Shown piece after piece: positions 45,107-55,326 of a stretch of 64,000 nucleotides of DNA. Numbering within the stretch: the stretch's first letter is position 1; each line of letters begins with the position of its first letter. The notes under the pieces were generated by a model. That model saw only the letters and a program-made list of their open reading frames with translations. It did not search any database and had not been told where the DNA came from. This DNA comes from Mesaphorura yosii (taxonomy: Eukaryota > Arthropoda > Collembola > Poduromorpha > Tullbergiidae). Position numbers and translations under genes: made by a program. Location: NCBI GenBank assembly GCA_009869945.1, contig WIXG01000392.1:1-64000 (forward strand), written 5' to 3'.

Positions 45107-46030
45107 CTAAGCGGCTAAGACGGGTTTCTCAGCTCGAATAAAAATTGAGGTCACTTTTTGATCAAATCTCCCGCCACCGACGTTCTGAGTCTTTGACTGT
45201 ACAAAATACTCTTCAATAAATGCCTCCAGCTTCGCCAAGTCTCCTCCACGACGTGCGTACGTGTCGTGTGGATGTGGATCGCTAGCAATGGCAAACTCCT
45301 TCGCTTCTTTTATGTCAGCCATTGGAGAGACGCTTTGTCGTGTAAAATTCTCTTGCACGATGAATCCAAGGTTCGTTAACAGTTCAGCATACTTAGCTTC
45401 GTGATACGAACCAATTTCCACACGGCCGTCATCCGTCGTGCTCGTAGCGAGCAGCGTTTCATCATCGTACCAATGCGGATCCGCCAACTCCTTACCCAGC
45501 AGCGACCCGAATTCGGGGTGTTTCTTAATATGTCGTCGTAGTCCCATGAAAAGCGTTGCTTGCACCACATTTACAATAATCAGCTGTCCACCTGGTTTGA
45601 GTAACTCGTAACATTTGCGTAGTGTGTCCACTTTACGTAGGATGAGTCGCAACGTGTAAATACAGAAGACTTTGTCAAATCGTGTCTTATTCAATTCAAA
45701 TTCGGGACCAGCCAGCAAGTCGCCAAGTACGTACTCAACATTTGGATGTGGATACGTGCAACGTGCGTATTGAATCATCGACTCCGAAATATCCACACCA
45801 TATATTTTGGAGTTTGTGTGAGCTGCCTTTGGGGCAAGAAGTGTACAGCATGTACGTCCAGGGCCGCAGCCAAGATCCATGACTGTCTCACCTGAATTCC
45901 AGATCAGTTTCTGGAGGAAATTCGGGACGAGACTGGTTTGGTTGTCCTCAGACGTCATGGAATCCATGTCGTCGAATATTTTGGCGTAGTTCTTATTACA
46001 GGTGGCGGTGGAATTGTCGATTAAAGCCAT
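45107..46030 (-). CDS. SAM-dependent methyltransferase, juvenile hormone acid O-methyltransferase-like
   Basis: A single exon of 307 residues starts at the ATG 46030 (MALIDN). Motif I, the SAM-binding loop, reads VMDLGCGPG; a DISESMI acidic loop follows at about residue 85, and the post-motif block LKPGGQLIIVNV fits class I Rossmann methyltransferases. Overall length and the N-terminal Asn/Tyr pattern resemble JHAMT, which methylates juvenile hormone acid or farnesoic acid in arthropods. JHAMT-like genes often form families with other small acid substrates, so the exact substrate is open. It is transcribed divergently from the UNC-93-like gene, with about 520 bp between the starts. Confidence 0.6.
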   Translation of the reverse strand: MALIDNSTATCNKNYAKIFDDMDSMTSEDNQTSLVPNFLQKLIWNSGETVMDLGCGPGRTCCTLLAPKAAHTNSKIYGVDISESMIQYARCTYPHPNVEYVLGDLLAGPEFELNKTRFDKVFCIYTLRLILRKVDTLRKCYELLKPGGQLIIVNVVQATLFMGLRRHIKKHPEFGSLLGKELADPHWYDDETLLATSTTDDGRVEIGSYHEAKYAELLTNLGFIVQENFTRQSVSPMADIKEAKEFAIASDPHPHDTYARRGGDLAKLEAFIEEYFVQSKTQNVGGGRFDQKVTSIFIRAEKPVLAA

Positions 46031-46195
46031 GATCAAAGCCAAAGAGTACGTACGCGACAAGTGAACAAATCTAATTCAGCAGTCAACTTGCAGTCTGCGA
46101 TTAATCAGCCCATTTCTTCATCCCCTTTTATACAGCAAGCATTGGGCACTGGACACGTGCTTATTATGAGTTTAATCACTTCGCTTAGCTGGCTT

Positions 46196-46285
46196 AAGGA
46201 TTTATTGCGAAAAGTCAGAACGAATACAGACACAACAGATAAGGATTTATTGAGAAAAGTCAGAATGAATACAGACACAACAGAT
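46196..46285. repeat. Two tandem copies of a 45-bp unit
   Basis: The unit starting AAGGATTTATTGCGAAAAGT and ending with CAGACACAACAGAT occurs at 46196-46240 and again at 46241-46285 with two substitutions, followed by a short degraded third start. It lies between the divergent methyltransferase and UNC-93-like genes. The function is unknown. Confidence 0.85.
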
Positions 46286-46550
46286 AAGAATATATTCATA
46301 AATGTGTGTGATATACGTGGTGTACGAATTGAGACTCTTAAGATGTGACTCGCAGAGGCTGAAATGAATGATAATCTGGATTATTCACGCAGTTAATGCA
46401 GAAATGAACGCCATTTCTTCAGAATTTGACACGGACAAGTTCAATTAATGAAAAATACAAATCAGTCATGGTATTTTACATTCTTTTAGGCATGCTATTT
46501 CGGAATTCAGTAACTTGTCGGCGGCTGATTCGATAACAACGCCGACAAGA

Positions 46551-48029
46551 ATGGACTTCACGGTTACGCAACCGAAGTCAATCAAAGCAATGGACACAGA
46601 ACTCAGCATCGGCACCGGTACGACAAATCCGCCGTCCAATGGCCACGGATCACGCCGAATCCTGAAAAACCTGATCGTACTTGGATTCTCCGCCATGCTT
46701 CTGTTCAGTGCATTTCTCGCCACACGTCATTTACAAAGTACGCTGAATCAATCGCATGGAACGTACGCGTTAGCTACTGTCTACATGTCAACACTCATCG
46801 CGTCCCTCTTCCTCCCACCAATCGTCCTGTACAAACTGGACGCTAAGACCGTCATCGTATTGGCCATGTGTGGTTACGTCCTGTACGTAGCTGTTCAACT
46901 CTACCCTGTACCAACTGCATTGTTACCTGCATCAGGCCTGCTCGGTATATGCACAGCTAATTTGTGGGCAGCTGTCTCAGCTTATGTCACGGCAATTGCA
47001 AATGAGTACGCATACTTGAAGAAATACTCGTCGTCTGCAGCAACCGTACAGAAATTCTTTGGTGCCTTTTTCCTCTTCTTTCAAACGGCTGAAATTTGGG
47101 GGAATCTGATTTCATCTGCGGTGCTGGGATCCAGTTGGGGAACTGAGCATGAAGTGAAGGAGCACAACCATACAGTTTCTGATCTCGGCGTTCGTCAATG
47201 CGGTCCAGATTTCTGTGCGGCTGACTCAGGCTCAAATGGAGGCGTTCATAATGCGGATAATCCAAATGACAACAGATCCAGTCAGATTTACACTCTTTTC
47301 GGCACTTACACAGGCTGCTGCGTCCTTGCCACACTGATTATACTCCTCTTTTTGGATCCCACCAGAAGATACCCACGTGAATCACGCCAAGACCCTGAAA
47401 AGGGTCCAAAGTCCCCTGCTGCCTTGGATTTACTCATATCAACAATCGTACATCTACGCAAACCTTCACAACTGCTTCTCATTCCGATCACTGTCTGGAC
47501 TGGAATGCAAGAAGCCTTCATCGGTTCAGAATTCACCGCCGCATTCATATCGTGTTCAATGGGTCTTGAATACATTGGCCTTGTCATGCTGTGCATCGGG
47601 CCGGCCGCAGCTACATCATCAGTCATTGTTGGATGGCTCACAGCACGTTTGGGACGTCCGTTCATGTTTTGTGCAGCTGCGACCCTAAATCTAGCCTGCC
47701 TGCCCGTAATGGCATTCTGGATTCCTTCGCAACATGAATCTGGATCCATTTTATACTTTTGTGCGCTGACAACCGTCTGGGGCATTGCAGATGGAGTTTG
47801 GTCACCACAAATTAAAGCACTGTACGCTGATGTATTTCCGAACCATGCAGAACCTGCATTCGCAAATTCTGGTGTCTGGATTTCAATTGGATTCATTCTC
47901 GTCTACTTGGGAAATGGAATGGTTTGTATGTGGAGTAAGATTTGGATATGTGTTGGAATGATTGGTGTAGGTATTGTATGCTACCTGTGTACGGAGGTGA
48001 TGGAGGGAAGAAAACGCAGGCGGAAATAA
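46551..48029 (+). CDS. UNC-93-like membrane protein (major facilitator fold)
   Basis: An intronless frame of 492 residues from the ATG at 46551; the open frame continues upstream without an ATG. About eleven to twelve hydrophobic helices are present, with the family's early block SAFLATRHLQSTLNQ and, later, an Asn-rich luminal loop after SSAVLGSSWG. The C-terminus is short and basic. In nematodes UNC-93 regulates a potassium channel, and animal UNC93A proteins are uncharacterised (background knowledge), so the function is not predicted further. It is GT-AG free, unlike most genes here. Confidence 0.8.
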   Translation: MDFTVTQPKSIKAMDTELSIGTGTTNPPSNGHGSRRILKNLIVLGFSAMLLFSAFLATRHLQSTLNQSHGTYALATVYMSTLIASLFLPPIVLYKLDAKTVIVLAMCGYVLYVAVQLYPVPTALLPASGLLGICTANLWAAVSAYVTAIANEYAYLKKYSSSAATVQKFFGAFFLFFQTAEIWGNLISSAVLGSSWGTEHEVKEHNHTVSDLGVRQCGPDFCAADSGSNGGVHNADNPNDNRSSQIYTLFGTYTGCCVLATLIILLFLDPTRRYPRESRQDPEKGPKSPAALDLLISTIVHLRKPSQLLLIPITVWTGMQEAFIGSEFTAAFISCSMGLEYIGLVMLCIGPAAATSSVIVGWLTARLGRPFMFCAAATLNLACLPVMAFWIPSQHESGSILYFCALTTVWGIADGVWSPQIKALYADVFPNHAEPAFANSGVWISIGFILVYLGNGMVCMWSKIWICVGMIGVGIVCYLCTEVMEGRKRRRK

Positions 48030-48049
48030 TAACAGTCTATTTGAACTGG

Positions 48050-48560
48050 AATTTATGATTATTGATTATTCATTGAGCTTAGGTCCATTAGTATTTCGCT
48101 TTGAGATTAAAAGATTGACAGATTAACTGAACCTTATTTTAAAATTTGATTTCTCTCGCTGTAAATCGTACGCTGTTAAGTTTATTCACGCTTCAAAATT
48201 TATTGGTTTATACGAACACATTGATATGAGAAATTCAAAATTATATTCAATTCATTTGTCCACGTGTGCGTCAGTCAACACTGACAACGTTGGGAAGATA
48301 AATCTTGTAATCAACCAAATTTTTGCTGTAATCTTTCCGCTTTCATATCTGGAGGAAAAGTTCGCAAGCGCTATCGATGAACCTGCAGGACACAAGAAAA
48401 TTAATAGTTCAGTCAACACAAATCAATGTAGTCGCCTATACATAGGGCACTTACGGATTCAATTCAGTAGTTATATCGGCGACCTTTTCATCGTGTCCGA
48501 CAGAGGAAAAACGAACTTTCTGTCTGGGCTGTCCAAACGAATTTTCTTCGGTCACCACTT
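48050..48560. other. Intergenic stretch
   Basis: A plus-strand ORF at 48226-48654 overlaps the orphan in a different frame and has no recognisable pattern in its first 100 codons. No other feature is seen. Confidence 0.4.
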
Positions 48561-48563
48561 CAA

Positions 48564-48977
48564 ATGTTACAACCGCACCGATGCCGACAGCATGTCGTCC
48601 ACCCCTGCGGCTGCCCCGCCCTCCTCTCCCGCCGCGTCTTCACCCTTGCCGTGACGATCCCCGACGCCATCGACACCTTGATGAGGGAAGGAGCCGCCGG
48701 TCACCGGCTCCGTCTCCTCCGCGGCCTCGCTCTGACGGTCAAGACGGGTTTCCTGCGCCTGGTGGCTGACCAGGAGACGCTGACGGAGCGCTGTCTGGGC
48801 GACTGCAGCCAGGACGCCCTCAGAAACTACAACGACGCGGTGCACCTGATGAGCATCTTCCAGCTCCTCATCCACGGGCTCGACCCCGTCTACTCCGGCG
48901 GAGTGGGCGCCCTGGAGAACTTCCAGCACCTGAACGCCGACCGCATCCACGACAGAGTACTCAGATATAATCTCTGA
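48564..48977 (+). CDS. Orphan ORF, 137 residues
   Basis: From IPDAIDTLMREGAAG to the end this frame looks like a helical soluble protein (LRLLRGLALTVKTGFLRLV, then LMSIFQLLIHGLDPVYSGG). The first about 28 residues are Cys/His/Pro-rich and may not be translated. High GC makes a minus-strand ORF open over the same region, but that one is Val/Glu-rich and less protein-like. No family is recognised. It converges with COQ3. Confidence 0.35.
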   Translation: MLQPHRCRQHVVHPCGCPALLSRRVFTLAVTIPDAIDTLMREGAAGHRLRLLRGLALTVKTGFLRLVADQETLTERCLGDCSQDALRNYNDAVHLMSIFQLLIHGLDPVYSGGVGALENFQHLNADRIHDRVLRYNL

Positions 48978-49078
48978 GCACGAACGACCAATTTGAAATT
49001 AAATGAAATGAAACTTAAATAAATTGACACGCATCATTGAGCAGTGGCGACCTTTATTCTCAAGTTATCTCAGTTATC

Positions 49079-50278
49079 TTAGTTTAATTTGACGGCGTGG
49101 AGGGCGTAGTTGATGTCTGTGCAGCGGGCCCAGCTCCACGAGTCGCTCCACACGTGGTACGCCATCCCGTGAATCAGCCGCGTGCTCATTCCGACTACAG
49201 AATGAGATATGAAGGCTCATTGAAACGCAAAAAGGGTTAAGTGCACTAGCAAATTAGACGTACTTCTGTTGAGGGTTGTCTGGACCTCCTCCGGCGCCAC
49301 AAACTGTTTCCAGGAGTGGGTACCCACGGGCAGAATGCGGAAGAGGTACTCCCCAGCCACGATCGCCCCCAGCCACGACAGGTGCGTCCGGTTGATGGTG
49401 GTGAGGAACAGCGACCCACCAGGCTTCAGCACCTCCGACGCCAGCTGCAGAAACTGTTTGGGGTCCGCCACGTGTTCCAATACCTCAGAAATCACGACTC
49501 CGTCAAACTCCTCCACGTGCTCAGCCACAAATTCCTCCAGCGGGTTGCACACAAACTCAACCGTCTCTGCAAGCTGGGGCGTCGTTACACTGGCGGCCTG
49601 AAGCTGCGAGTTGGCCATCCCGATGTTCTCCTTGCCAGGATCCAGCCCCGTCACTTCCGCGCCCAGTCGACCAAGCGGCTGTGGCAGAAAGAAGCTACAC
49701 TTAACTAATATCTAAAATGAGTTGACACTTTTACTCAATTGACTCACAAGGGAGAGAATTCCACCTCCGCAGCCAATGTCGAGGATCGTCAACCCCAGCA
49801 GAGGAAATTCCACATTCGAGTCAAGAATTTGTCCGTTGTTCAGGAAGCCATCGCGAATGAATGGAACTCTGAAAAATAAAAGCCCACATTTGACTTGCCA
49901 TTGTCGAAGGTTCACTTTATTTTTAATTTTGGCTGGCTTGCCTGAGTCTGTTCATGGAGTGGAGGGCCTTGAACTCGCCCGACTGGCTCCACCACCTGGA
50001 CGACATGTCCTCAAACATCTGCACCTCAGACGACAAGATCGTGCTTGTGCCCGCTCTGGGCTGAGATCCACCACCACCTTCGTCCACTGCTCTCTGGAGG
50101 TTCGGCTGCGGGCAGCGGAGAGAGACTGAAGTGGACACGCCATGACTGCTGGAGTGGAGTGTCCTTTAACATTAATTCATGATTAATTAGTTGCCAATAA
50201 AATCCACTCAGGGTAGAGCGCAAATTGGTCGTCTTACCGACTCCGAGTGCAGAACCTGGAAATCTTCTGCAGGAGCAT
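49079..50278 (-). CDS. Coq3: Ubiquinone biosynthesis O-methyltransferase, mitochondrial
   Basis: COQ3 performs both O-methylations of coenzyme Q biosynthesis at the mitochondrial inner membrane. Five exons on the minus strand (50278-50238, 50163-49942, 49868-49748, 49678-49264, 49194-49079; the 49264 edge is good to a base or two) join in phase to 304 residues. A Ser/Arg-rich leader fits a mitochondrial presequence. The signature DMSSRWWSQSGEFKALH leads into the SAM motif LDIGCGGGILS, and the end has the typical DINYALHAVK. The second intron begins GCAAGC (donor CTCAG/GCAAGC), a GC-AG intron, and no GT alternative keeps the frame. Confidence 0.9.
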
Positions 50279-50829
50279 CGTGCAACGAGCAACACTTGGA
50301 AATTCAGTAAACACGAAATACTTAAGCAATACTTAATTAGATGCACTTAACTGTGTAGATTTCCCATAATACAATTTCCAACTCGTTCACTTTCCTCTTC
50401 TCCTTCGCTTCTCTGTCGTCCTCTGAGACCGGTTCTTCAGTTGAAAAGTCTGCATCCTTGCCCACGACGCATCTTCTCACACGTCTCAGAAACTGTTCAA
50501 TCTCTCCCACAACCACTCCGTGGCGATTACGATGCTGATCATGTTAATGGTGAGGTGACATTCTTCAGTAAGTTTAGCAGTAATTAATTAGCACACAATG
50601 CGTCAATTAGCATGCACATCGAAACATAAATGCAGAGCCACGCGTGTGTGAGTAACGAGAACGGATTTGGTGGTCTGCGCACCCGTCATTGTCCGGTGAG
50701 TGGTCGGGCCATGCCCTCGCATTTAATTACACTTGCATTTTCCTAGGAAATTAGCGGTCACTCTCCAACTGACCTCCTGACAAATTGACGCATTCCCAGG
50801 CAGTCCGTTCCGAGACTTTTCACGTGAAG

Positions 50830-51300
50830 ATGGCGACGCTCAGGACGAAAGTTGGTGCTGTCAGCGCGGTGGTGTTCGTGCTCGTCATTGTGGGGATCGG
50901 GGCGAGGCTGGCCTACCTGTTCAGGTCCATCGAATACGCCGCCAATCCTTCGGTATCCAATGAGTTCGACTCGGCAGCTTCGGCTCTGAGGCGCTCCCTT
51001 AACAGAAATCTCGAGTCTCTCAAGCAGCTGGAGAGCACGGCTCCGTCGTGCCCCGAGGGCAAGTCGCCCTGCGGCACGGGCTGCTTCTCGCCAGCCACAC
51101 ACTCCTGCCACCTCAACGTGCACCCCGGGTTGGCGATTGTCTGCCCTCTCGGCCAACAGCCCTGTGGCTTGGTCTTCTGCTTTTCTACGACTATGTTCGA
51201 GTGCCGCAACGGGCGGCCCGAATTCAAGGCGCAGCGTCCCGAGCACGCCTCGAATGAAGCCTCGAATGAAGCTGCTGCGAATCAAACACATCAAACTTAA
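50830..51300 (+). CDS. Small type II membrane protein with two Cys-rich CP.G..PCG repeats
   Basis: A single exon of 156 residues starts at the ATG 50830; upstream codons are open back to an AG near 50,800 but lack a better ATG. Residues about 8-30 are a membrane helix (VSAVVFVLVIVGIGARLAYL). After a coiled stretch there are two similar Cys clusters, CPEGKSPCGTGCFSPATHSC and CPLGQQPCGLVFC, ending in a low-complexity Asn/Glu/Ala tail with a repeated EASNEA. The pattern is known from several uncharacterised arthropod secreted or membrane proteins. Poly(A) signal at 51330-51335. It converges with the large glycoprotein gene, only about 120 bp apart. Confidence 0.55.
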   Translation: MATLRTKVGAVSAVVFVLVIVGIGARLAYLFRSIEYAANPSVSNEFDSAASALRRSLNRNLESLKQLESTAPSCPEGKSPCGTGCFSPATHSCHLNVHPGLAIVCPLGQQPCGLVFCFSTTMFECRNGRPEFKAQRPEHASNEASNEAAANQTHQT

Positions 51301-51423
51301 TAGCATTCGTTCAAAGTTCAGTTGACAAAAATAAATTAGACGTTTTTAGTTTGAGAAGAAGGAAGTCTTTATTCACGCATTGGCACGCCATAATCATTAA
51401 ATCACATTGTTAGTTAATATAAA

Positions 51424-53695
51424 TCAGAATTTGTCTGTGAGGGTAACCTGGCTTGGGTGGTTAGCGCTGAAGGAGATGGCTCCCACCGCCCCGCCGTTGC
51501 TCTGCCCTCCCAAGCGGTAGGCGCAGCCCTCCACGCGTCTGTCCAGCACGTGGAACTTGTACAGCACGAAGGTGGTCAGGAGGCCGATGGCGAAGGCCTG
51601 CACGCCCACCAGCGTCCACAGCACAGAGTGCGCGTGCTCAGGCGACTCGCCAAACGAATGTCCAGGCGAGGGCGCTGAGTCTGAGGCAGGTGACGTCTGC
51701 GACTCGTTCCTGCCCGCTACTCCGTCGGCCGAGTCGTCGTCAGGAGGCTCAGTTGGCTCCTGTCCGCTGTCGCTGTCGCTGTGCTCGACCTTGACAAGGT
51801 CCTCCTCCCGGAAGGTCATGTTGACGAGGAGGGTGAGGTTGGGGAAGGTGATTCTGTTCCTCGGCTGCAGGTAGCGGAGTCTCGAGTTCATGTCGTAACG
51901 GAGGTTGGGGCCGGACACGGCTGCTGGGCTCCCCATGATCTGCTGGCTGTTGAGGCCCGCCGTCTCGATGCTCGAGTTGAGCATGTGCACGGGGATGACG
52001 TGGTGCATGAGGGCCGTGGTGCTCAGGAGCGAACTACACGGCTCGAGCGCGTAGAACTTCTCGACGTGGAACATCAGGTAGCAGCCGCACGGGAGCACCA
52101 CCTCCACAGCCCCAAACTTCTGCGGAGGTACCAACTCGTCCAGCCGACCCAGCGGCTCGCATTTCACCAGCAAAGTGCTCAGCGCGTTCGACGTCACCAC
52201 AAACCTGAAAACGAACAAAGAAATGGTGGCGGTAATTTTCAAAATCAGCACACGACGTATCATTTTTGAAGTCTGGTTCTCACTTGTCCGAGTCGATGCG
52301 CTGGACGAGAGGGAAGGAGTTTGAGGCGAGTGCAGAGGCGGCTGTGTCCATCAGGCGCTGCTGGGGCCGGCCCCTGGGCACGGGCGTCAGCTGGGCGGGG
52401 GACACGACGGCGTCGCACTCGAGGTGGCAGAAGGCGCGGATGGAGTCCATGTTGCCCAGGAGCACCGCCAGCAGACAGCCGTCCGTCGTGGGCCGAGACG
52501 CCCTGTCGAGGAAACGGCACAGCCCACCGCGTGAGCACGTCGTCTCGACGAGCAGACGACTGCTCTTCTCAAACACGAAGCTCCTGCTCTGAAAGCGAGC
52601 GCCCTTCGCCTCGAAGTTGGAGTTGACGTAGCAGACGACGGAGCCTCCGTACAGGAAGGTCGGCTGGTGGACCTGCAGCGCTCGGTACACCGCCGACTCA
52701 CGCACCACCGGCACGAGCACCTGCACGAAGAGAGACGTCGCCCCAAACACACAGTCAACCAGCTTCAGTTTGTACAGGCGGGAGTTTCCGGAAGAGCCGC
52801 TGAAGAGTAGCGCGTACTTCTTCGCCTGCAGCCTCAGCCGAAGCTCAAGTAGCGCCCTCTCCAGGCGAGCAGGCTGGAGGACGGAGATGGGGATGACACT
52901 GTTCTGGCAACTCGTGGCAGCGTCCCTCCAGCGCTGGAGTTCAACCGCCATCTGGGTGGTCATGAGCGCCTGCAGGCCCAGGAGGACGCCGATGAGGTCG
53001 GCACCGTCGCTGGTGGAGGGCGGGGGCCAGAGGGAACCGTTGTTCCCAAAATGGAGGGCCAGGTTGGCCCGCATCTTGTCGAACTGGAGGCTGAGATCCG
53101 TGTTGAAGTCCTGAATGCCCTCCTCAAAAAGTCCCTCCAGCGCACACTTGTCGATGATGGTCTTGTAGGCGGCAAGGCCAACGTCGCTGCGCGTGTCAAT
53201 GCCCCGCCAGTTGCGCAACTGCGATCGGCACTCGTCGTCCAGCGCCACGGTCGCCGACGAGCCGGCGGCAAACGTGGATGCGGAGCGATAGGAGGGAGCG
53301 GACGAGGAGGCGGCCTGGGCGAACGGAGGGACGGTCCAGTTGGTACGGAGCTGCTCGAGGAGCGTGTTGAGATGGAAGAAGATAGGGCAGGTGAAGAGCC
53401 AGTCGGCGGTGGACTTATGGGGCCACGTCTGGTTGTCGCCCCGACACGCAAGGCGGGGTAGGATGGAGCCAAGACCCATGGCGGTCGCTGAGAGGGCCGC
53501 GGGGGTCTTGAACTCAAAGACGAGGGGCACGACGCGGTCGAAGGTGGCGAAGGAAGCCGCCTCGTCAAGTTCCTGTAGGTAGACGCCCGGCATGACGACG
53601 CCCTCCAGCGGACGGGACCCGTCGGCCTCCATCCCCACGGCGGAGGTCACGAAGAGGAATGAGACAAGGGCGGTGAGCACACGGAGCGGACGCAT
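51424..53695 (-). CDS. Type I membrane glycoprotein, envelope-fusion-protein-like architecture (possibly domesticated)
   Basis: Two exons on the minus strand (53695-52284 and 52204-51424), joined in phase 2 by a short GT-AG intron, give 730 residues. A signal peptide starts at 53695. A large ectodomain with many cysteines and several N-glycosylation sites follows, then a single membrane helix close to the C-terminus (about 51600-51530) and a short tail. The opening block of the ectodomain, the long helical middle part and the cysteine-rich distal part recall the F-like envelope proteins of insect errantiviruses and their host-captured relatives. This is a comparison of layout only and no fusion peptide or furin site was proved. 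No gag, pol, LTR or repeat is nearby, and an intron is present, so it behaves as a host gene. Confidence 0.4.
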
Positions 53696-53999
53696 CTTGA
53701 ATTCTTGAAGGTTGTGGTGTTGATTGGCGTGTGACGCGACTGCGAATGTAGCACAATGCCCCTGCATGCGAACACGGAGGAGGTGATAAGATAAGGCCTT
53801 CTTGGCCGTGTTGTTTCCTTTTTGTTTCTGCCTTCCTGCCTATGCAATTCCACGACGCAGTGCATCGGCGGAACTTGCTGGGCCGATAACGCAGACACTC
53901 CGCACTCGCAATGCTAAACAGAATTCTTTCTTTATGTCGGCTGCCGCCTGGCCTACTCAACGGCCGACTGGTCGACGCAATTGAAGCGAAGAATCGAAC

Positions 54000-54440
54000 T
54001 GCAATTACGGCGTTCGTGTTTGCTGCTCGTGGCTCATCAAATATTTAAGTCGATCGATGAAAGTGTCTTTGCATTATGAAATATGCCAAATGTCAGCCAG
54101 CTCGCATTCCTCAAAACTCTGCAAACTGCAAGTTCAACGTGCAAGGCTGTCCTGTGACGTCGTTCGGCCCAACGAACACTCGCTTTGCAATTCGCAGAGC
54201 CCCAATTTCCAGGTTTCGGGCTTTCGTGCTCGGCGACGTTTCCGCCTCCTCGACCACTCACATTAGCTAATGGACGGACCCAATCACCCAATTCCATCCT
54301 ATCTCATTACGTATGTACACAACGAATAAACGAATAAAAGACATTGCATTTCGAAGATCGTCACATCGCCATCGCCGAATGGAGCTGCAGCACTGAAAAC
54401 ATATCGTCGACACGAGTTGTTTGTGCTTCGTCTGTTCGAT
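54000..54440. other. Intergenic/5' region of the ZNRF-like gene
   Basis: The frame is closed in all six readings or gives only short weak ORFs. It probably holds the promoter and 5' UTR of the ZNRF-like gene and of the divergently transcribed glycoprotein gene (start at 53695). Confidence 0.4.
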
Positions 54441-54444
54441 GAGG

Positions 54445-54997
54445 ATGGGCACCTGCGCCGTCAAAAGTGCCAATCCGAACCTGATCCAGGAGGACGGCGG
54501 CTCCTCACCCTCCTCCGCCAACGGCCGTCGCTCCACTCTCACCCCGACCCCCGACCTGAGCTCGGAAGTGAGTCAGGTCATGCGCATTCTTATCAATTTC
54601 GAAGGTGAGTGTCAATTACTCTTTCATCAGGGTCAACTGAGGTTCAGGTTAGGTTATTGTTTATTTAGAAATCAAATGTCCTGTGTGCTTGGCGCGGATC
54701 GAGTCTGACGACCCGGAGATCCACCTGCTGATGTGCCTGACGCGAACGAAGCTGCACTATAACGAGGACCGGATCACGAGCAAGACGAAGAAGCTCGGGG
54801 AGGAGTGCACCATCTGTCTAGAGGAGCTGAAGGAGGACGACCTCGTCGCCCGCCTCCCCTGTCTCTGCGTCTATCACAAAGACTGCATCGACCAATGGTT
54901 TTCCGTCTCCCGCACCTGCCCCTCACACCCAACCACACATACAAACAACCTAAGTGGGTGCTTCTCCGCCTCCTCCCACGACACCACTGCCCAATGA
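54445..54997 (+). CDS. RING E3 ubiquitin ligase of the ZNRF1/2 family
   Basis: Two exons (54445-54604 and 54669-54997) joined in phase 1 give 162 residues. The start MGTC places a Gly at position 2, the site of N-myristoylation in ZNRF1/2, with a Cys for possible palmitoylation; an ATG two codons upstream is also in frame. The C-terminal half holds the zinc-finger block IKCPVC...LHLLMCLT followed by a RING-H2 finger: ECTICLEE, then LPCLCVYHKDCIDQWF and TCPSHP. This pair of domains is diagnostic for ZNRF1/ZNRF2, which act on endosomal and plasma membranes. The tail after the RING is longer and Ser/Thr-rich. Poly(A) signal at 55174. Confidence 0.85.
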
Positions 54998-55326
54998 CCA
55001 ACAACCTCCTCATTCTTCCGTCCTCACCGTCCTCTTTTCGCAAACAATTGCCAAATCGCAGCAGCTGGTCTCAGCTTCCTCACAACGCGTCTTTCTCCTC
55101 CAGCCCTTCACCTCACTGACTTCACTCGCGTGGCCTAAATCGACTAAACTTGTCTTCACTTCGAGACAGAAACAATAAAGCACACCTTCCGGTGTTGAGA
55201 CACAACAGAAACCAACGCGGCTGTTGACTCAGTGCCAATTTCGAGAGGAAGCTTTTATTGGCAATTAAGAGTTACAAATATTTCATTTATCATTTGATAT
55301 GTGTGAGGAGTACAAATGAAGCCTCT

